Shown: positions 36,456-46,095 of the stretch, piece by piece | Layout: each line of letters begins with the position of its first letter | How positions within the stretch are numbered: position 1 is the stretch's first letter | Origin: TC-15 sp034437275 | GTDB taxonomy: Bacteria; Chloroflexota; Anaerolineae; Aggregatilineales; Aggregatilineaceae | NCBI GenBank assembly: GCA_034437275.1 | Contig: DAOTUD010000005.1 | Span: forward strand, 25,251 to 89,250 | Length of the DNA stretch: 64,000 nucleotides | Direction of reading: 5' to 3' | The notes under the pieces: model-generated | What the model was told of the DNA's origin: nothing | The model's input: only the letters and a program-made list of their open reading frames with translations | Database searches by the model: none | Program-made: the position numbers and the translations under genes

Positions 36456-38002
36456 GGGGTACGTTCCGTGCACAGGTAGATATCCAGGTCGTTGAATGAA
36501 CGGGCCAACTCGCAGCGCTGGTAATGCGCCCGCAGCCAACCCAGCGAGTCGTACTGCCGGTAGTCGGGGTCGTCGGCGATCAGGTCGTGCAGTTCGTCCT
36601 TAAGCTGCTCGAACGTCACGTACCACACGCGCGGCGCATCGCCGACGGCATCCGCCGCGTTTTCTGCCGCCACCAGCCCCAGCACCGCCTGCGTGGGGCG
36701 GCCCAGCGTGTCCGAGCCGGCGTCGGGAATGTCGCGCACGTAGCGCTGCGGCAGGTCGCGCGCATAATACACCATCGGCAGCGCGGTGATCTTGTTGCCA
36801 TGCACGATCACCGCCGGGTCGTCGTCCTGGACGCGCCCGGCGAGATAGTCTGCTGCGTCATCGAACGGCGGGTTGGGGAACGTGCCCCACGTATAGAGCG
36901 TGACCAGCCCAAACACGATGATCACCGTCCACGCCACGCCCAGCACCCCGCTGATCGCGCGCGGCAGCCGGCTGTCGACCAGCAGCCAGGCCATCGCCAC
37001 GTAGAACATCACGGCGGAGGGCAGCAGCGCACGCGGCAAAAACACCGGCTCGAAGATGATCGACACGCCCCACATGAACACCATCGGCATGAACGCCAGC
37101 CACAGCGCCCACCCCACGCTCCGGCGCTGATCGGCGTCCAGGCGCTGCCAGCGGCGGCGCGCCTGGTACCCCAGGAAGATCGCCAGCACCGCCGCCAGCA
37201 GAAACGTCGGCACCCACCATCCCGCCGCAAAGTCGAGGTTCACCGAGGTGAACGAGCGCAGCACCAACCAGAAGTGCAGCACAGTGGGCTGCTGCACCCA
37301 GTAGCGGCGCAGCTTGCCCAGTTGGCCAGGCAGCATCACCAGCCAGGGCAGGTAAATGACCAGCGCCAGCACCGCCGCGACCACCGTCCGCACGATGCGA
37401 GTCCGGTCGCGGACCAGGAACGGCAGCAGCCCCACCGCCAGCAGGTAAAAGGCGGCCAACTGCTGCACGTGCATACTGATCCCGGCCAGCACACCAAACC
37501 CGAGCCAGTAGCCCCAGTGACCACGCTGCCAGGCGCGCCCGTACAGCCACGTGGCCAGCATGAGCGCCAGTGTTAGCAGCGCGTACATGCGCGCCTCCTG
37601 GGAATACTGGACGTGAAACGGCACGACCGCCGTGATCAGCGCTGCCGCCAGCGCGGTTCGCTCGCTGAACCAGTCGCGCGCCAACAGAAACACGACGCCG
37701 ACCGTCGCCACGCCCAGCACGACGCTGTACAGGCGCACTGCCCCCGGGGATTGGCCCCACACGTCCATCCAGTAGTGCAGCGTCTGGTAGTACAGCAGGG
37801 GGTGCTCCTCGGCAGCCCCGTCCTCGCCGGCGGTGAGGGTGCCGTCGAGCATGGCGTCCCACCCTTTTTCGGCAAACAGCACGCTGAAGGCTTCGTCATA
37901 CCACAGGGTGCGCGCCCCCAGGTTGATGAGCCGTAGCCCGAACGCCAGCAGCAGGATGATCGCCAGCGCAAGTCCGGGGCGCTTAACCAGCCGGTCCATC
38001 AT
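36452..38002 (-). CDS. GT39/PMT-like membrane glycosyltransferase candidate (4 of 6)
   Basis: A 516-residue protein whose first loop has ARTLWYDEAFSVLFAEKGWD (residues 30-49). The Asp-Glu pair at 36-37 is the canonical ArnT/PMT catalytic motif. ILYY-like repeats, about eleven helices and VQYSQEARMYALLTLALMLA near residues 130-149 (a conserved GT39 phrase) support the call. A soluble C-terminal domain includes DDAADYLAGRVQDDDPAVIV and WYVTFEQLKDELHDLIADDP. The start region has adjacent ATGs at 38002 and 37999 that overlap the upstream gene by 17-20 bases. Confidence 0.85.
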   Translation of the reverse strand: MMDRLVKRPGLALAIILLLAFGLRLINLGARTLWYDEAFSVLFAEKGWDAMLDGTLTAGEDGAAEEHPLLYYQTLHYWMDVWGQSPGAVRLYSVVLGVATVGVVFLLARDWFSERTALAAALITAVVPFHVQYSQEARMYALLTLALMLATWLYGRAWQRGHWGYWLGFGVLAGISMHVQQLAAFYLLAVGLLPFLVRDRTRIVRTVVAAVLALVIYLPWLVMLPGQLGKLRRYWVQQPTVLHFWLVLRSFTSVNLDFAAGWWVPTFLLAAVLAIFLGYQARRRWQRLDADQRRSVGWALWLAFMPMVFMWGVSIIFEPVFLPRALLPSAVMFYVAMAWLLVDSRLPRAISGVLGVAWTVIIVFGLVTLYTWGTFPNPPFDDAADYLAGRVQDDDPAVIVHGNKITALPMVYYARDLPQRYVRDIPDAGSDTLGRPTQAVLGLVAAENAADAVGDAPRVWYVTFEQLKDELHDLIADDPDYRQYDSLGWLRAHYQRCELARSFNDLDIYLCTERTP

Positions 38003-39302
38003 CCACCACCCCCTGCCGCAGCCGCCGGTATAACGCCACCGCCAGCCCGACCAGAATCAACGTGCGGATCGCAATCACAAACACGTAAGGCAGCACCAGC
38101 GGCCCGCTGATCTCGCCGCCGGTGTCGCCCGTGCGCATGAACAACACCGGGTACTCCACGAAGCTGAGCAGGCTGAGCGTCAGGCACGCCAGCACGCCGT
38201 CGCGCGTGGGGAAGTTGAGCAAAATCAGCGGCGTCAGCGTCAGAATCCACTGCGGACTCCAGCCGTGCGCCCACAGGAAGAAGATCACCAGCGTGATGGT
38301 GTAGAAGGCCAGCACGCCCTGGTCATCCTGGCGCAGCCGCCGCGTGAAAATGTACACTCCCACCGCCGCAAACGGGATCAGCCGCAGCCAGGACGGGATC
38401 ACCGGTTCGTTGCCGTAGGGTTTGAAGGCGTTGTCGGCGTCGAAGCGGGTGGCCGGGCCGGTGAAGCTGCCGGTGCGCGTGTTGCCGTCGATCAGCGCCC
38501 AGACGCTCTGGTAGGACGCCTTGTTGAACTGCGCCAGCAGAGACGCCGTCGCCATGCGCCCGCCCCACGCGACCAATCCGCCCAGCACCAGCCCCGCGAT
38601 TACCAGCGTGATCACCGTATATTGCAGCGCCTGTTTGCGGTCGAAGAAACGCCACACCGCCGGCAGGAGCAGCACCGGTGTATATTTGGTCAGCGTGCCG
38701 AGCGTGGTCACCAACGCTGACCGGTTGTTACGTCCCTCCAGCAGCCACGTCAGCGCCAGCAGCATGAAGAAGACCACCATCGTTTCGAACGTCCACCAGG
38801 GGAAGATCACCGGGGCAGCCAGCACGGCGTACACCCAGGGCAGCGCGACCGCCACCCGCCGGTCATGCAGCCGCTTGCCCAGCCGCCGCAGCAGCCACAG
38901 ATTGCCGACATCGAACGCCAGCATGATCAGCCCGATGGCGGTCGCCCAACTGGTGAAATCGACCGGGCCGCGCGCCTGGATCGCGCCGTACACGCCGAGG
39001 AATAAGGTGATCCACACCGGCGGGAATTCGTGCCAGTAATCGCGGTACGGCAGCTTGTCCTCGTCGATCAGTTCGGCGAACTGGTAGTAGTAGCGCAGAT
39101 CGCCGAAGTGGCTCAGGCCGCGCTCGATGGTGGTGGGGGTATAGGTCACGTCTGGCGGGTCGCCCTGCTGGTCGTATACATCAAACGTATAGGGCTGGTA
39201 GACCATCGCCAGCACCAGCCGGAACCCGACGAACAGATAGACCAGCAGCCGGAAGTCTGACAGCAGCGCCGGAATCGTCAGCGGTTCGTGTCGTTCACTC
39301 AT
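37983..39302 (-). CDS. GT-C type membrane glycosyltransferase candidate (5 of 6)
   Basis: A 439-residue polytopic protein. The first loop is FDVYDQQGDPPDVTYTPTTI with later YRDYWHEFPPVWITLFLGVY, reminiscent of the EPP-type loops of GT-C mannosyltransferases (PIG-M/PIG-B like). Helices follow across the protein, with ALTWLLEGRNNRSALVTTLG and LGTLTKYTPVLLLPAVWRFF, a sequence common in DUF2029/GT87 proteins. The start is the ATG at 39302, whose ATGAGTGA overlaps the upstream stop by eight bases. Translational coupling with both neighbours is likely. Confidence 0.72.
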   Translation of the reverse strand: MSERHEPLTIPALLSDFRLLVYLFVGFRLVLAMVYQPYTFDVYDQQGDPPDVTYTPTTIERGLSHFGDLRYYYQFAELIDEDKLPYRDYWHEFPPVWITLFLGVYGAIQARGPVDFTSWATAIGLIMLAFDVGNLWLLRRLGKRLHDRRVAVALPWVYAVLAAPVIFPWWTFETMVVFFMLLALTWLLEGRNNRSALVTTLGTLTKYTPVLLLPAVWRFFDRKQALQYTVITLVIAGLVLGGLVAWGGRMATASLLAQFNKASYQSVWALIDGNTRTGSFTGPATRFDADNAFKPYGNEPVIPSWLRLIPFAAVGVYIFTRRLRQDDQGVLAFYTITLVIFFLWAHGWSPQWILTLTPLILLNFPTRDGVLACLTLSLLSFVEYPVLFMRTGDTGGEISGPLVLPYVFVIAIRTLILVGLAVALYRRLRQGVVDDGPAG

Positions 39303-40836
39303 CGCCGCCTCCCCGCCGCACAAAGACCGACGCCCGTTCGTCGCCGGGGTCACCGTCGAATCGGCGTTCGGCCCACTGCCGGGTGCGCAGCATCTTGGCT
39401 AACATGCTGTCGGATTCGATCACCACGAAATCGACACCGGTCTGGTCGAGCTTTTGTGCCCAATCGTCGCGCACAAACATAATATCGAGATACTCGCGCA
39501 GAAATTCGTCGTCGTACAGGTCGGTACGCCCGTCCACATACACTGGGACATCCGGCGCGGCAAACATCAGATAGCCGCCCCAGTTGTAGCTGTTGAACAT
39601 GGCGCTGTCGGCGGCGGGCTTGCCCAGGAACGCGCTCAAGGCCGGCGTATCATTCAGAAACGCCGCCGTTTCGACCGGGAAGAACTGCTCCTGCGCCTCG
39701 CGGACGGCAGTTTCGTTCAGCGCGGACGCGATCTTCACCCCCGCGCCGAGGATCACCACGCCGAGCAGCACCCAGTTGAGGATCAGCTTGGCACCCCGCA
39801 CGCGCCGCATTGGTCGCAGCCGCCAGCCATGATCGGCCAGCCATACCTCGACGTGCCGTGTCAGCACCGGGGTCGCGGCGACGGCGAACACCGCGATATT
39901 GCGCCCCGCTGTCAGCGCCATGAGCGCCGTACCGGCGACCAGCGCCAGGTCGGCCCAGTCGATGCGGCGGCTGCTCAGGCCCGCGAAGCCCAGCACGCCC
40001 AGCAGCAGCAGCGCAAACGGCCACACCTGCGGCTGGTGGAAGTCCGGCGCGCGCCATTCCTGGATGAAGTCACGCAGCACGCCGATGCCGACCGTGCGGA
40101 AGGGATACCACCACATCTGCACGCCGTTGGGGTTCAGCGGGACGACCAGCACCGCCAGCCCGGTCACGAGCAGCAGCTTACGCAAGCGTCGCCAGGAGAT
40201 CACGCGCGCATCGTCCGGGTTGAACAGGTTGCCCGCCACTTCGCCGGCGATCACGCCGAACAGGAAGATAAACCCGATCGCGAAGCCGCCGTGCAGGTTC
40301 ACCCACACAACCATCACCAGCGGGATCAGCCACAGCCGGTCGATGTCGCGCCGTTTGTACAGGTGCAGCACATACAGCACCAGCGCCCCCAGCGCGAAGG
40401 AGAACATCTGCGGGCGCGGGGACCAGAACACCGCCGCCGCTGCACCGCCCAGCACGACGGCAAACGCGCGCACGTAGGCGGTGCCGTCGCACATCAGGTA
40501 CACGAACGCCATGCCCAGCGTCGCCAGCGCCGCCATGTACAGCGCCAGCCCAATGTTCCCGGCATCGCCCGGCGCGGTGCTGCCGCCGAACAATTCGTAC
40601 GCACCGTGCATCACGATCTGCGATCCCCAACTGTGGTTGATCCAGTCTTCGCCTTGCTGCGTGTGGGAGAACGGGTCGGTTTTGGGGATGGACTTCTCCT
40701 GGAGGATGTATTCACCGCTGCGCAGGTGCCACCAAGTGTCGGTGTCGGTCGGGATGCGAACAGCCATTGTAAACAGGAGGATGAACAACACGACTGCCGT
40801 CAGTCGCTCGATAGTCAGTTTGCGAAAAAACGCCAT
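39295..40836 (-). CDS. Membrane protein, first gene of the GT-C cluster (6 of 6)
   Basis: A 513-residue polytopic protein. After an N-terminal helix comes the loop IPTDTDTWWHLRSGEYILQE and then DPFSHTQQGEDWINHSWGSQ, a pattern found in large membrane proteins of Chloroflexota and Cyanobacteria. Ten or so helices follow. The C-terminal soluble part has FLGKPAADSAMFNSYNWGGY and YVDGRTDLYDDEFLREYLDI. The DTDTWW loop could hold the GT-C catalytic Asp, but no named family fits clearly. It probably starts the operon; the 97 bases upstream are AT-rich and hold no hexamer pair I trust. Confidence 0.65.
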   Translation of the reverse strand: MAFFRKLTIERLTAVVLFILLFTMAVRIPTDTDTWWHLRSGEYILQEKSIPKTDPFSHTQQGEDWINHSWGSQIVMHGAYELFGGSTAPGDAGNIGLALYMAALATLGMAFVYLMCDGTAYVRAFAVVLGGAAAAVFWSPRPQMFSFALGALVLYVLHLYKRRDIDRLWLIPLVMVVWVNLHGGFAIGFIFLFGVIAGEVAGNLFNPDDARVISWRRLRKLLLVTGLAVLVVPLNPNGVQMWWYPFRTVGIGVLRDFIQEWRAPDFHQPQVWPFALLLLGVLGFAGLSSRRIDWADLALVAGTALMALTAGRNIAVFAVAATPVLTRHVEVWLADHGWRLRPMRRVRGAKLILNWVLLGVVILGAGVKIASALNETAVREAQEQFFPVETAAFLNDTPALSAFLGKPAADSAMFNSYNWGGYLMFAAPDVPVYVDGRTDLYDDEFLREYLDIMFVRDDWAQKLDQTGVDFVVIESDSMLAKMLRTRQWAERRFDGDPGDERASVFVRRGGGDE

Positions 40837-40933
40837 ACAATGCCCCCCACCGGGTCAATGCGAATTCTGCGACCTAATCATATAATAAACTATCAATTTT
40901 GTCTTCACTGTTTATTCAGGCTGTGTCAGCTAT

Positions 40934-42742
40934 TCAGGGCGTGATCGAGCGCCAGTAGGTGATCTCCAGTGTGATGTCCCGGTCCAGTTCGCGCTCCAGG
41001 GCCTGCTCGGCTGCCTGGGCGTCAGCGCGCGTGATCACGGTGCGGCTGCGAATCGTGGCGTATACGTCGTCACCGTCCATCTGCACCTCGATGATATCGG
41101 CCTCGTCGAAGTGCTTTTCGAGCGCGTGGCGGGCGGAATTGGTTGTTTTCTGCGTGTGGGCGACGTCGATAAAGGCGCGGCCTAAGGGCAGGGCCAGCAC
41201 CAGCAGCACTAACAGCGGGATGATCCACTGCCGCCGGGTGTGGGTTTCGCGACTGGGGCGAATGCCCAACCAGGCGAACACCGCCGCCCCGGCCAGGCTG
41301 ATGCTCACGATGTTGGTCAGGAACAGCAGCCCCGATCCGGTCGCCAGCGACAGCTCGCCAAACGCCAGCGCCAGCCCCAACGTACACAGCGGCGGCACCA
41401 GCGCAGCCGCGATGGCGACCCCGGCCAGCGCTGCCGGGATGTCTTTGCGGGCCATCGCGTAGGCCCCGGCGGCTCCAGAGGCCAGCGCCACGCCCATATC
41501 CAGCAGCGACGGCTCCCCGCGCGCCGTCATCTCGGAGGTGGGCGTGTCCAGCGGAAAGCCCGCGCCAATCGCGACCGCCACGCCCAGCCCGATCAACACG
41601 CCGGTGAGGGTGGTCAGGGCTGCCGTGCGCATCACGCGCAGTTGGCCTTGCAGCAGACTGACGGAAAACGCCATCAGCGGCGACATCAACGGCGCGACCA
41701 GCATCGCCCCGATGATCACCGCTGCGCTGTTTTGCAGCAGCCCGAAACACGCCAGCAGCGACGACAGCAGCGTGAGCACCGTGTAGTTGATGCCGGGCAG
41801 GCTCAGCTCCGCAGCCTGGCGGATCACGTCGGTGCGCTCCGACGGGGTCAGCGTCGGGGAGAAGCGCGTCAGCAGTTGCCGCCCGACGCGCTGCGCCGGC
41901 GTCAGCCCTTCTTTCATCGCGCGCTTGGCCAGGATCACTGGTCCCGGCGCTTGTGCCAGCATCCGCTGCGTGATGTTGCCGAAGATCCAGCGGTCCAGCG
42001 AGCTTTGCTCGGAGAAACCCAGCACGATCATATCCTCCTGATCGCACCGGCTGAGCACACCGGTAACCGGATCGGAGGCGCGAATCACCTGGCGCTGTAC
42101 CTGCCGCGTGTCGCCCAGTCCGGCCAGTGACGCCTCGATGCGCGCCAGGCCGAACCAACTGGGCAGATCGGGATCGGTCTGGACGTAGACGGCGGTCGGT
42201 TGGGCGTCATATGCTTCGGCCAGCACCAACCCCAGCCGGGCCGCGATGCGCGAGTTCTCGCTGCCGTCCAGCGGCAGCATGATGTGTTCGATATCGTCCA
42301 GCGCCACGTGGGAATGCAGCGGGTTCCGGAACACGACCAGATCGCAGGGGGTGGTGCGTGCCACCGACTCGACGATCGGGCCGAGCGCGATCTGGCCGCG
42401 CACCGGGGTCTGGAAGCCTAACACCATCAGGTTGGTGCTGTGTTCGCGCGCCGCATCCAGGATGCCACGCGCAATGCTCGGCGCAGTCCGCGTGATCAGT
42501 TCGACGGCAATGCCGCTGGCTTTGGCTTCCTCGACCATGTCGCTGATCGCCTGGAACCCCTCTTCGTTTGGTTCTGCCGAGGACAACGTGACGTACAGGG
42601 CCAGCACCCGTCCGCGCTCTGCGTGCGAGAATTTCCAGGCCATGCGCAGCAAGCCCATCGCCGTGGCCGGATTCGCGATCGGCACCAGGACCCGGCGAGC
42701 CTGGATGGCGGGAATTTCGTTGTCGGATTTTTGAGCGCCCAT
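40934..42742 (-). CDS. Two universal stress protein domains fused to a DUF389 membrane domain
   Basis: A 602-residue protein in three parts. Residues about 15-145 form a USP domain (RVLVPIANPATAMGLLRMAW, ending RTTPCDLVVFRNP). Residues 150-290 form a second (HIMLPLDGSENSRIAARLGL, LSRCDQEDMIVLGFSEQSSL, QAPGPVILAKR). From about 310 a DUF389 domain follows, with ELSLPGINYTVLTLLSSLLA, SAAVIIGAMLVAPLMSPLMA and VAIAAALVPPLCTLGLALAF, then a soluble tail. DUF389 proteins are inner-membrane proteins of uncertain transport role. The fused USP domains, which usually bind ATP or AMP, suggest nucleotide-gated regulation. It is transcribed away from the 42803 gene across a 60-base spacer. Confidence 0.85.
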   Translation of the reverse strand: MGAQKSDNEIPAIQARRVLVPIANPATAMGLLRMAWKFSHAERGRVLALYVTLSSAEPNEEGFQAISDMVEEAKASGIAVELITRTAPSIARGILDAAREHSTNLMVLGFQTPVRGQIALGPIVESVARTTPCDLVVFRNPLHSHVALDDIEHIMLPLDGSENSRIAARLGLVLAEAYDAQPTAVYVQTDPDLPSWFGLARIEASLAGLGDTRQVQRQVIRASDPVTGVLSRCDQEDMIVLGFSEQSSLDRWIFGNITQRMLAQAPGPVILAKRAMKEGLTPAQRVGRQLLTRFSPTLTPSERTDVIRQAAELSLPGINYTVLTLLSSLLACFGLLQNSAAVIIGAMLVAPLMSPLMAFSVSLLQGQLRVMRTAALTTLTGVLIGLGVAVAIGAGFPLDTPTSEMTARGEPSLLDMGVALASGAAGAYAMARKDIPAALAGVAIAAALVPPLCTLGLALAFGELSLATGSGLLFLTNIVSISLAGAAVFAWLGIRPSRETHTRRQWIIPLLVLLVLALPLGRAFIDVAHTQKTTNSARHALEKHFDEADIIEVQMDGDDVYATIRSRTVITRADAQAAEQALERELDRDITLEITYWRSITP

Positions 42743-42802
42743 CGCGTTCTCCTGCTAAACTAATTGGTGATTGTCACATCAAATTACACTGAGGGCAACC
42801 CC

Positions 42803-43570
42803 ATGAATTTCGTCACACGCTTTTTACGCTGGCTGTTCGCGCTGTTCACCGGGGCGGAAGGCACACCCCCTGCCGAGGTATCCGAAGAGGTCGCACACCT
42901 GCAAGCCACGCTCGGCGTCCAGGTGATCGAGCGCGACCAGGAAAACAACGCCCGTCCCTGGACGCAGGCCGAATTGGCCCTGGTGCAGGAAACGCTGCAC
43001 CTGCTGGGGCCGGCTTTCTACAATCCCTTCTTGCGCCGGCCAATCCACGTGTGGATCGACCGCAGCCCCGGCGGCGGCTCGTATGGTAACGGCTGGCTGC
43101 GCATCGGCGATCCCGGCGACGATCTGTCCATTTTATACCGCATCTTGCTGCACGAGGGCACCCATGCTTCCAATGAATACCGGGGCTGGCCCTACGAGGA
43201 ACAGTTCTGCACCAAGCCCGGCCTGGACTGGCGCAAGGTCGACGGGGAATGGCGGCACCCGCGCCAGCAGGGCCGCACGCCGGAGCCGGGAGAATGGGAG
43301 ACGCTGCCGGTCGATACGCGCGATGTGAGTATTTCACCAGCGGAAGACCTGGCCGAAACGGTGCGCTACTTCGTGCATTCCGTGCGCGACGAACGCGAAT
43401 GGCTCTGGCCACTCGACCAGTCCAGGCCGCCAGTCTACCTGTGGGATACGTCGCCGACTCGTTTCGTGTACGTGCGGGATTTCTTCCTGGCGCTGCCCGA
43501 AGACCATCCCCTGTACAAACGTCTGGACCCGGCAGCCGAACAACGTGCGGCTGGGAATTTGAGCGAATAA
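42803..43570 (+). CDS. Protein of unknown function with a metallopeptidase-like HEGTH motif
   Basis: A 255-residue protein starting with an amphipathic basic/hydrophobic segment (MNFVTRFLRWLFALFTGAEG). The centre has ILLHEGTHASNEYRGWPYEE near residues 113-132. HEGTH at 117-121 fits the HExxH zinc motif, and the Glu in NEYRG could be a third ligand. The C-terminus includes DVSISPAEDLAETVRYFVHS, reminiscent of the glutamate-containing helix of such folds (E in AEDLAETVRYF). I could not match a named family. Start chosen at the ATG at 42803, with GAGGG upstream. It precedes the P-type ATPase by 49 bases and is likely in the same operon. Confidence 0.6.
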   Translation: MNFVTRFLRWLFALFTGAEGTPPAEVSEEVAHLQATLGVQVIERDQENNARPWTQAELALVQETLHLLGPAFYNPFLRRPIHVWIDRSPGGGSYGNGWLRIGDPGDDLSILYRILLHEGTHASNEYRGWPYEEQFCTKPGLDWRKVDGEWRHPRQQGRTPEPGEWETLPVDTRDVSISPAEDLAETVRYFVHSVRDEREWLWPLDQSRPPVYLWDTSPTRFVYVRDFFLALPEDHPLYKRLDPAAEQRAAGNLSE

Positions 43571-43619
43571 CGCGCTATACTTGGCTGGTTATACATCCGG
43601 CCACAAAGGAGCGTATCAA

Positions 43620-46085
43620 TTGACGGATACTGCCTCACCTGCGGTGGAACGATACGACGAATACGAGCTTGACGAGTATAAGCCCTCGCTGGCCAGTCAA
43701 GGGCTGACATCTGAGGAAGTGCAGCAGCGCAAAGCGCAGGGGCAGGTCAACGATGTGCCCCTGAAGTCCAGCCGTCCGCTGGCGGTCATTTTCAAGGAAA
43801 ATTTCCTCTCGATCACGAATGTGATCCTGTTTGGGATCATGATCGTGCTGGTGCTGATCGGCGAGGTGGGCGATGCGCTGGTGACCGGCGGCGTGGTGAT
43901 GCTCAACGTGACGCTGGGCGTATTCCAGGAGATCCGCGCCAAGCGCCAGCTTGACCAGATCGCGCTGCTGACGCGCCCCAAAGTCACCGTCATCCGCAAC
44001 GGCGAACAGCACGAGATCGATCCGGGCCAGGTGGTGCGGGGCGATGCGCTGGTGATCAATCCCGGCGACCAGATCGTGGTCGATGGGCCGCTGATCAGCG
44101 AGAAGCGTGTGGATGTCGACGAGTCGCTGCTGACCGGCGAGTCCGATCACGTGCCGAAGGTGCGCGGCGACGAACTGCTGTCCGGCAGCTTTTGCGTATC
44201 GGGCAGCGGGGTCTATGTCGGCGAGAAAATCGGCAGCGAAAGCTTCGCCTACCAGTTGACCGCCGGGGCACGCGAATACCGCCGCGAGTTGACGCCGCTG
44301 CAGCAGCAGGTCAGCATCCTGGTGCGGCTGTTGGTCATCCTGGCGATCAGCCTGGCGATTTTGTTGTTTTTGTCCTTTGCGATCCAGGAGGAATCGTTCA
44401 GCGAAATCGTGCAGGATACCGCCGTTGTGATCTCGCTGGTGCCGCAGGGGCTGCTGCTGATGATCACCGTCGCCTATGCGCTGGGCGCGCTGCGCATCGC
44501 GCGCCAGGGGGCGCTGGTGCAGCAGATCAACGCCGTCGAATCGCTGAGCAACGTCGATGTGCTCTGCCTGGATAAAACCGGCACGCTGACCACCAACCGC
44601 ATCGAACTGCGCAAGATCTATCCCGTCGGCGCGCAGGATGACGACACGATCCGGCAGCTGCTGGGCGATTTTGTGACCAGCACCGGGCGCGTCAATCGCA
44701 CGGCGGAGGCCATCGCCGACGCCTGCCCCGGCACCGAACACGCCACAACGGTCGACATCCCGTTTTCGTCGGAATACAAATGGAGTGGGGCGTCCTTCGC
44801 GGAGGACGGACTCAGCGCCAGCTATGTGCTTGGTGCGCCGGAAATTGTGCTGGCCCATGTGCGGGGCGGCGACGAACTGGAGCGCCACAGCCAGACCTGG
44901 ACCGACCTGGGGCTGCGCGTGCTGATCTTTGCCCACCACCCCGATCAACTGGCGGCACCACCGGAGGACGGGTCGCCGCAACTGCCGGATAATATGAGGC
45001 CGCTGGCGTGGCTGACGTTCTCTGACGAGGTGCGGCCCGACGCGCAGCAGGTGCTCGACCAGTTCCGGCAGGCCGGGGTCGAACTCAAGCTGATCTCCGG
45101 CGACAACCCGCAGACGGTCGCGGCGCTCGCGCAGTTGGCCGGCATCAGTAAGGATGTGAACGTGGTGTCGGGGTTGCAGCTTGACGAAATGTCCGACGCG
45201 CAATTCGCCGAAACGGTCGACCGCACGACCGTGTTTGGGCGCATCCGTCCCGAACAGAAACAGCGCATCGTGCAGGCGCTGCGTGCCAAACAGCACTACG
45301 TCGGTATGATGGGCGATGGGGTTAACGATGTGCTGTCGCTCAAACACGCGCAGATGGGCATTGCGATGGAAAGCGGCAGCGAAGCCACGCGCAGCGTCGC
45401 GGATATGGTCTTGCTCGACGACCAGTTCAGCGTGCTGCCCGAAGCCATCAAGGAAGGGCAGCGCATCCTCAACGGGATGCAGGACAATATGCGGCTGTTC
45501 CTGGCGCGCACGCTCTACGCGGCGCTGCTGATCATCATCGCCGGGTATATCGGCACCGAGTTTCCCTTCACGCCCAAGCACAATGCTATCCTGACCACCC
45601 TGCCGGTTGGCATCCCGGCGTTTTTTCTGACGATCTGGGCGCGTTCCGGGCAGCCGGAGAAGCGCCTGCTGCGCGCAGTGGGCGAATTCACCCTGCCCGC
45701 CGGCTTCAGCATCACGGTGGTGACGCTCGTCGTGTACCTGATGTATTACGACAATTCGCTGGCCTTGCAGCGCACTGTGCTCACGACGACGGCGCTGTTA
45801 TGTGGGCTGACGCTGATCATCTTCGCGGAGCATTCCATCGAGGAGTGGGAAAGCGGCGAACCGCTGCACACCGACATGCGGCGTGTCTGGCTGGCGCTGG
45901 TCATGCTGGCGTTGTATGTGCTGATCTTCCCGCTGCCGAGCGTGCGCGAGTTCTTCGAACTGAGTACAATGGCCTGGAAGGACCTGTTTGTGGTCGTGAT
46001 TGCGGTGGCGATCTGGGCGGTGACGGTCCGGTTGCTGTGGCGTTACGATGTATTCGAACAGATGCTGGTCCCCAAAGACGAATAG
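43620..46085 (+). CDS. P-type cation-transporting ATPase (CtpE-like)
   Basis: An 821-residue P-type ATPase. The actuator domain has TGES at residues 172-175, the phosphorylation site is DKTGTLTTN from residue 318 (Asp318), and the hinge GDGVND is at 565-570. Membrane helix 4 reads VVISLVPQGLLLMITVAYAL; that PQG in place of PEG resembles the CtpE calcium/low-specificity subfamily rather than Ca or K pumps with a longer N-terminus. Ten helices are expected. The start is a TTG at 43620, because AAAGGAG lies eight bases upstream; the same frame runs back to a TTG at 43581 without a ribosome site. The ion cannot be set from sequence. Confidence 0.92.
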   Translation: MTDTASPAVERYDEYELDEYKPSLASQGLTSEEVQQRKAQGQVNDVPLKSSRPLAVIFKENFLSITNVILFGIMIVLVLIGEVGDALVTGGVVMLNVTLGVFQEIRAKRQLDQIALLTRPKVTVIRNGEQHEIDPGQVVRGDALVINPGDQIVVDGPLISEKRVDVDESLLTGESDHVPKVRGDELLSGSFCVSGSGVYVGEKIGSESFAYQLTAGAREYRRELTPLQQQVSILVRLLVILAISLAILLFLSFAIQEESFSEIVQDTAVVISLVPQGLLLMITVAYALGALRIARQGALVQQINAVESLSNVDVLCLDKTGTLTTNRIELRKIYPVGAQDDDTIRQLLGDFVTSTGRVNRTAEAIADACPGTEHATTVDIPFSSEYKWSGASFAEDGLSASYVLGAPEIVLAHVRGGDELERHSQTWTDLGLRVLIFAHHPDQLAAPPEDGSPQLPDNMRPLAWLTFSDEVRPDAQQVLDQFRQAGVELKLISGDNPQTVAALAQLAGISKDVNVVSGLQLDEMSDAQFAETVDRTTVFGRIRPEQKQRIVQALRAKQHYVGMMGDGVNDVLSLKHAQMGIAMESGSEATRSVADMVLLDDQFSVLPEAIKEGQRILNGMQDNMRLFLARTLYAALLIIIAGYIGTEFPFTPKHNAILTTLPVGIPAFFLTIWARSGQPEKRLLRAVGEFTLPAGFSITVVTLVVYLMYYDNSLALQRTVLTTTALLCGLTLIIFAEHSIEEWESGEPLHTDMRRVWLALVMLALYVLIFPLPSVREFFELSTMAWKDLFVVVIAVAIWAVTVRLLWRYDVFEQMLVPKDE

Positions 46086-46095
46086 GAAGGTAAGC

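Noticed and set aside
43635..45581. A 648-codon minus-strand open frame across the P-type ATPase
   Set aside because: Same reason: shadow frame of a convincing gene, His/Gln-rich with no recognisable motif.
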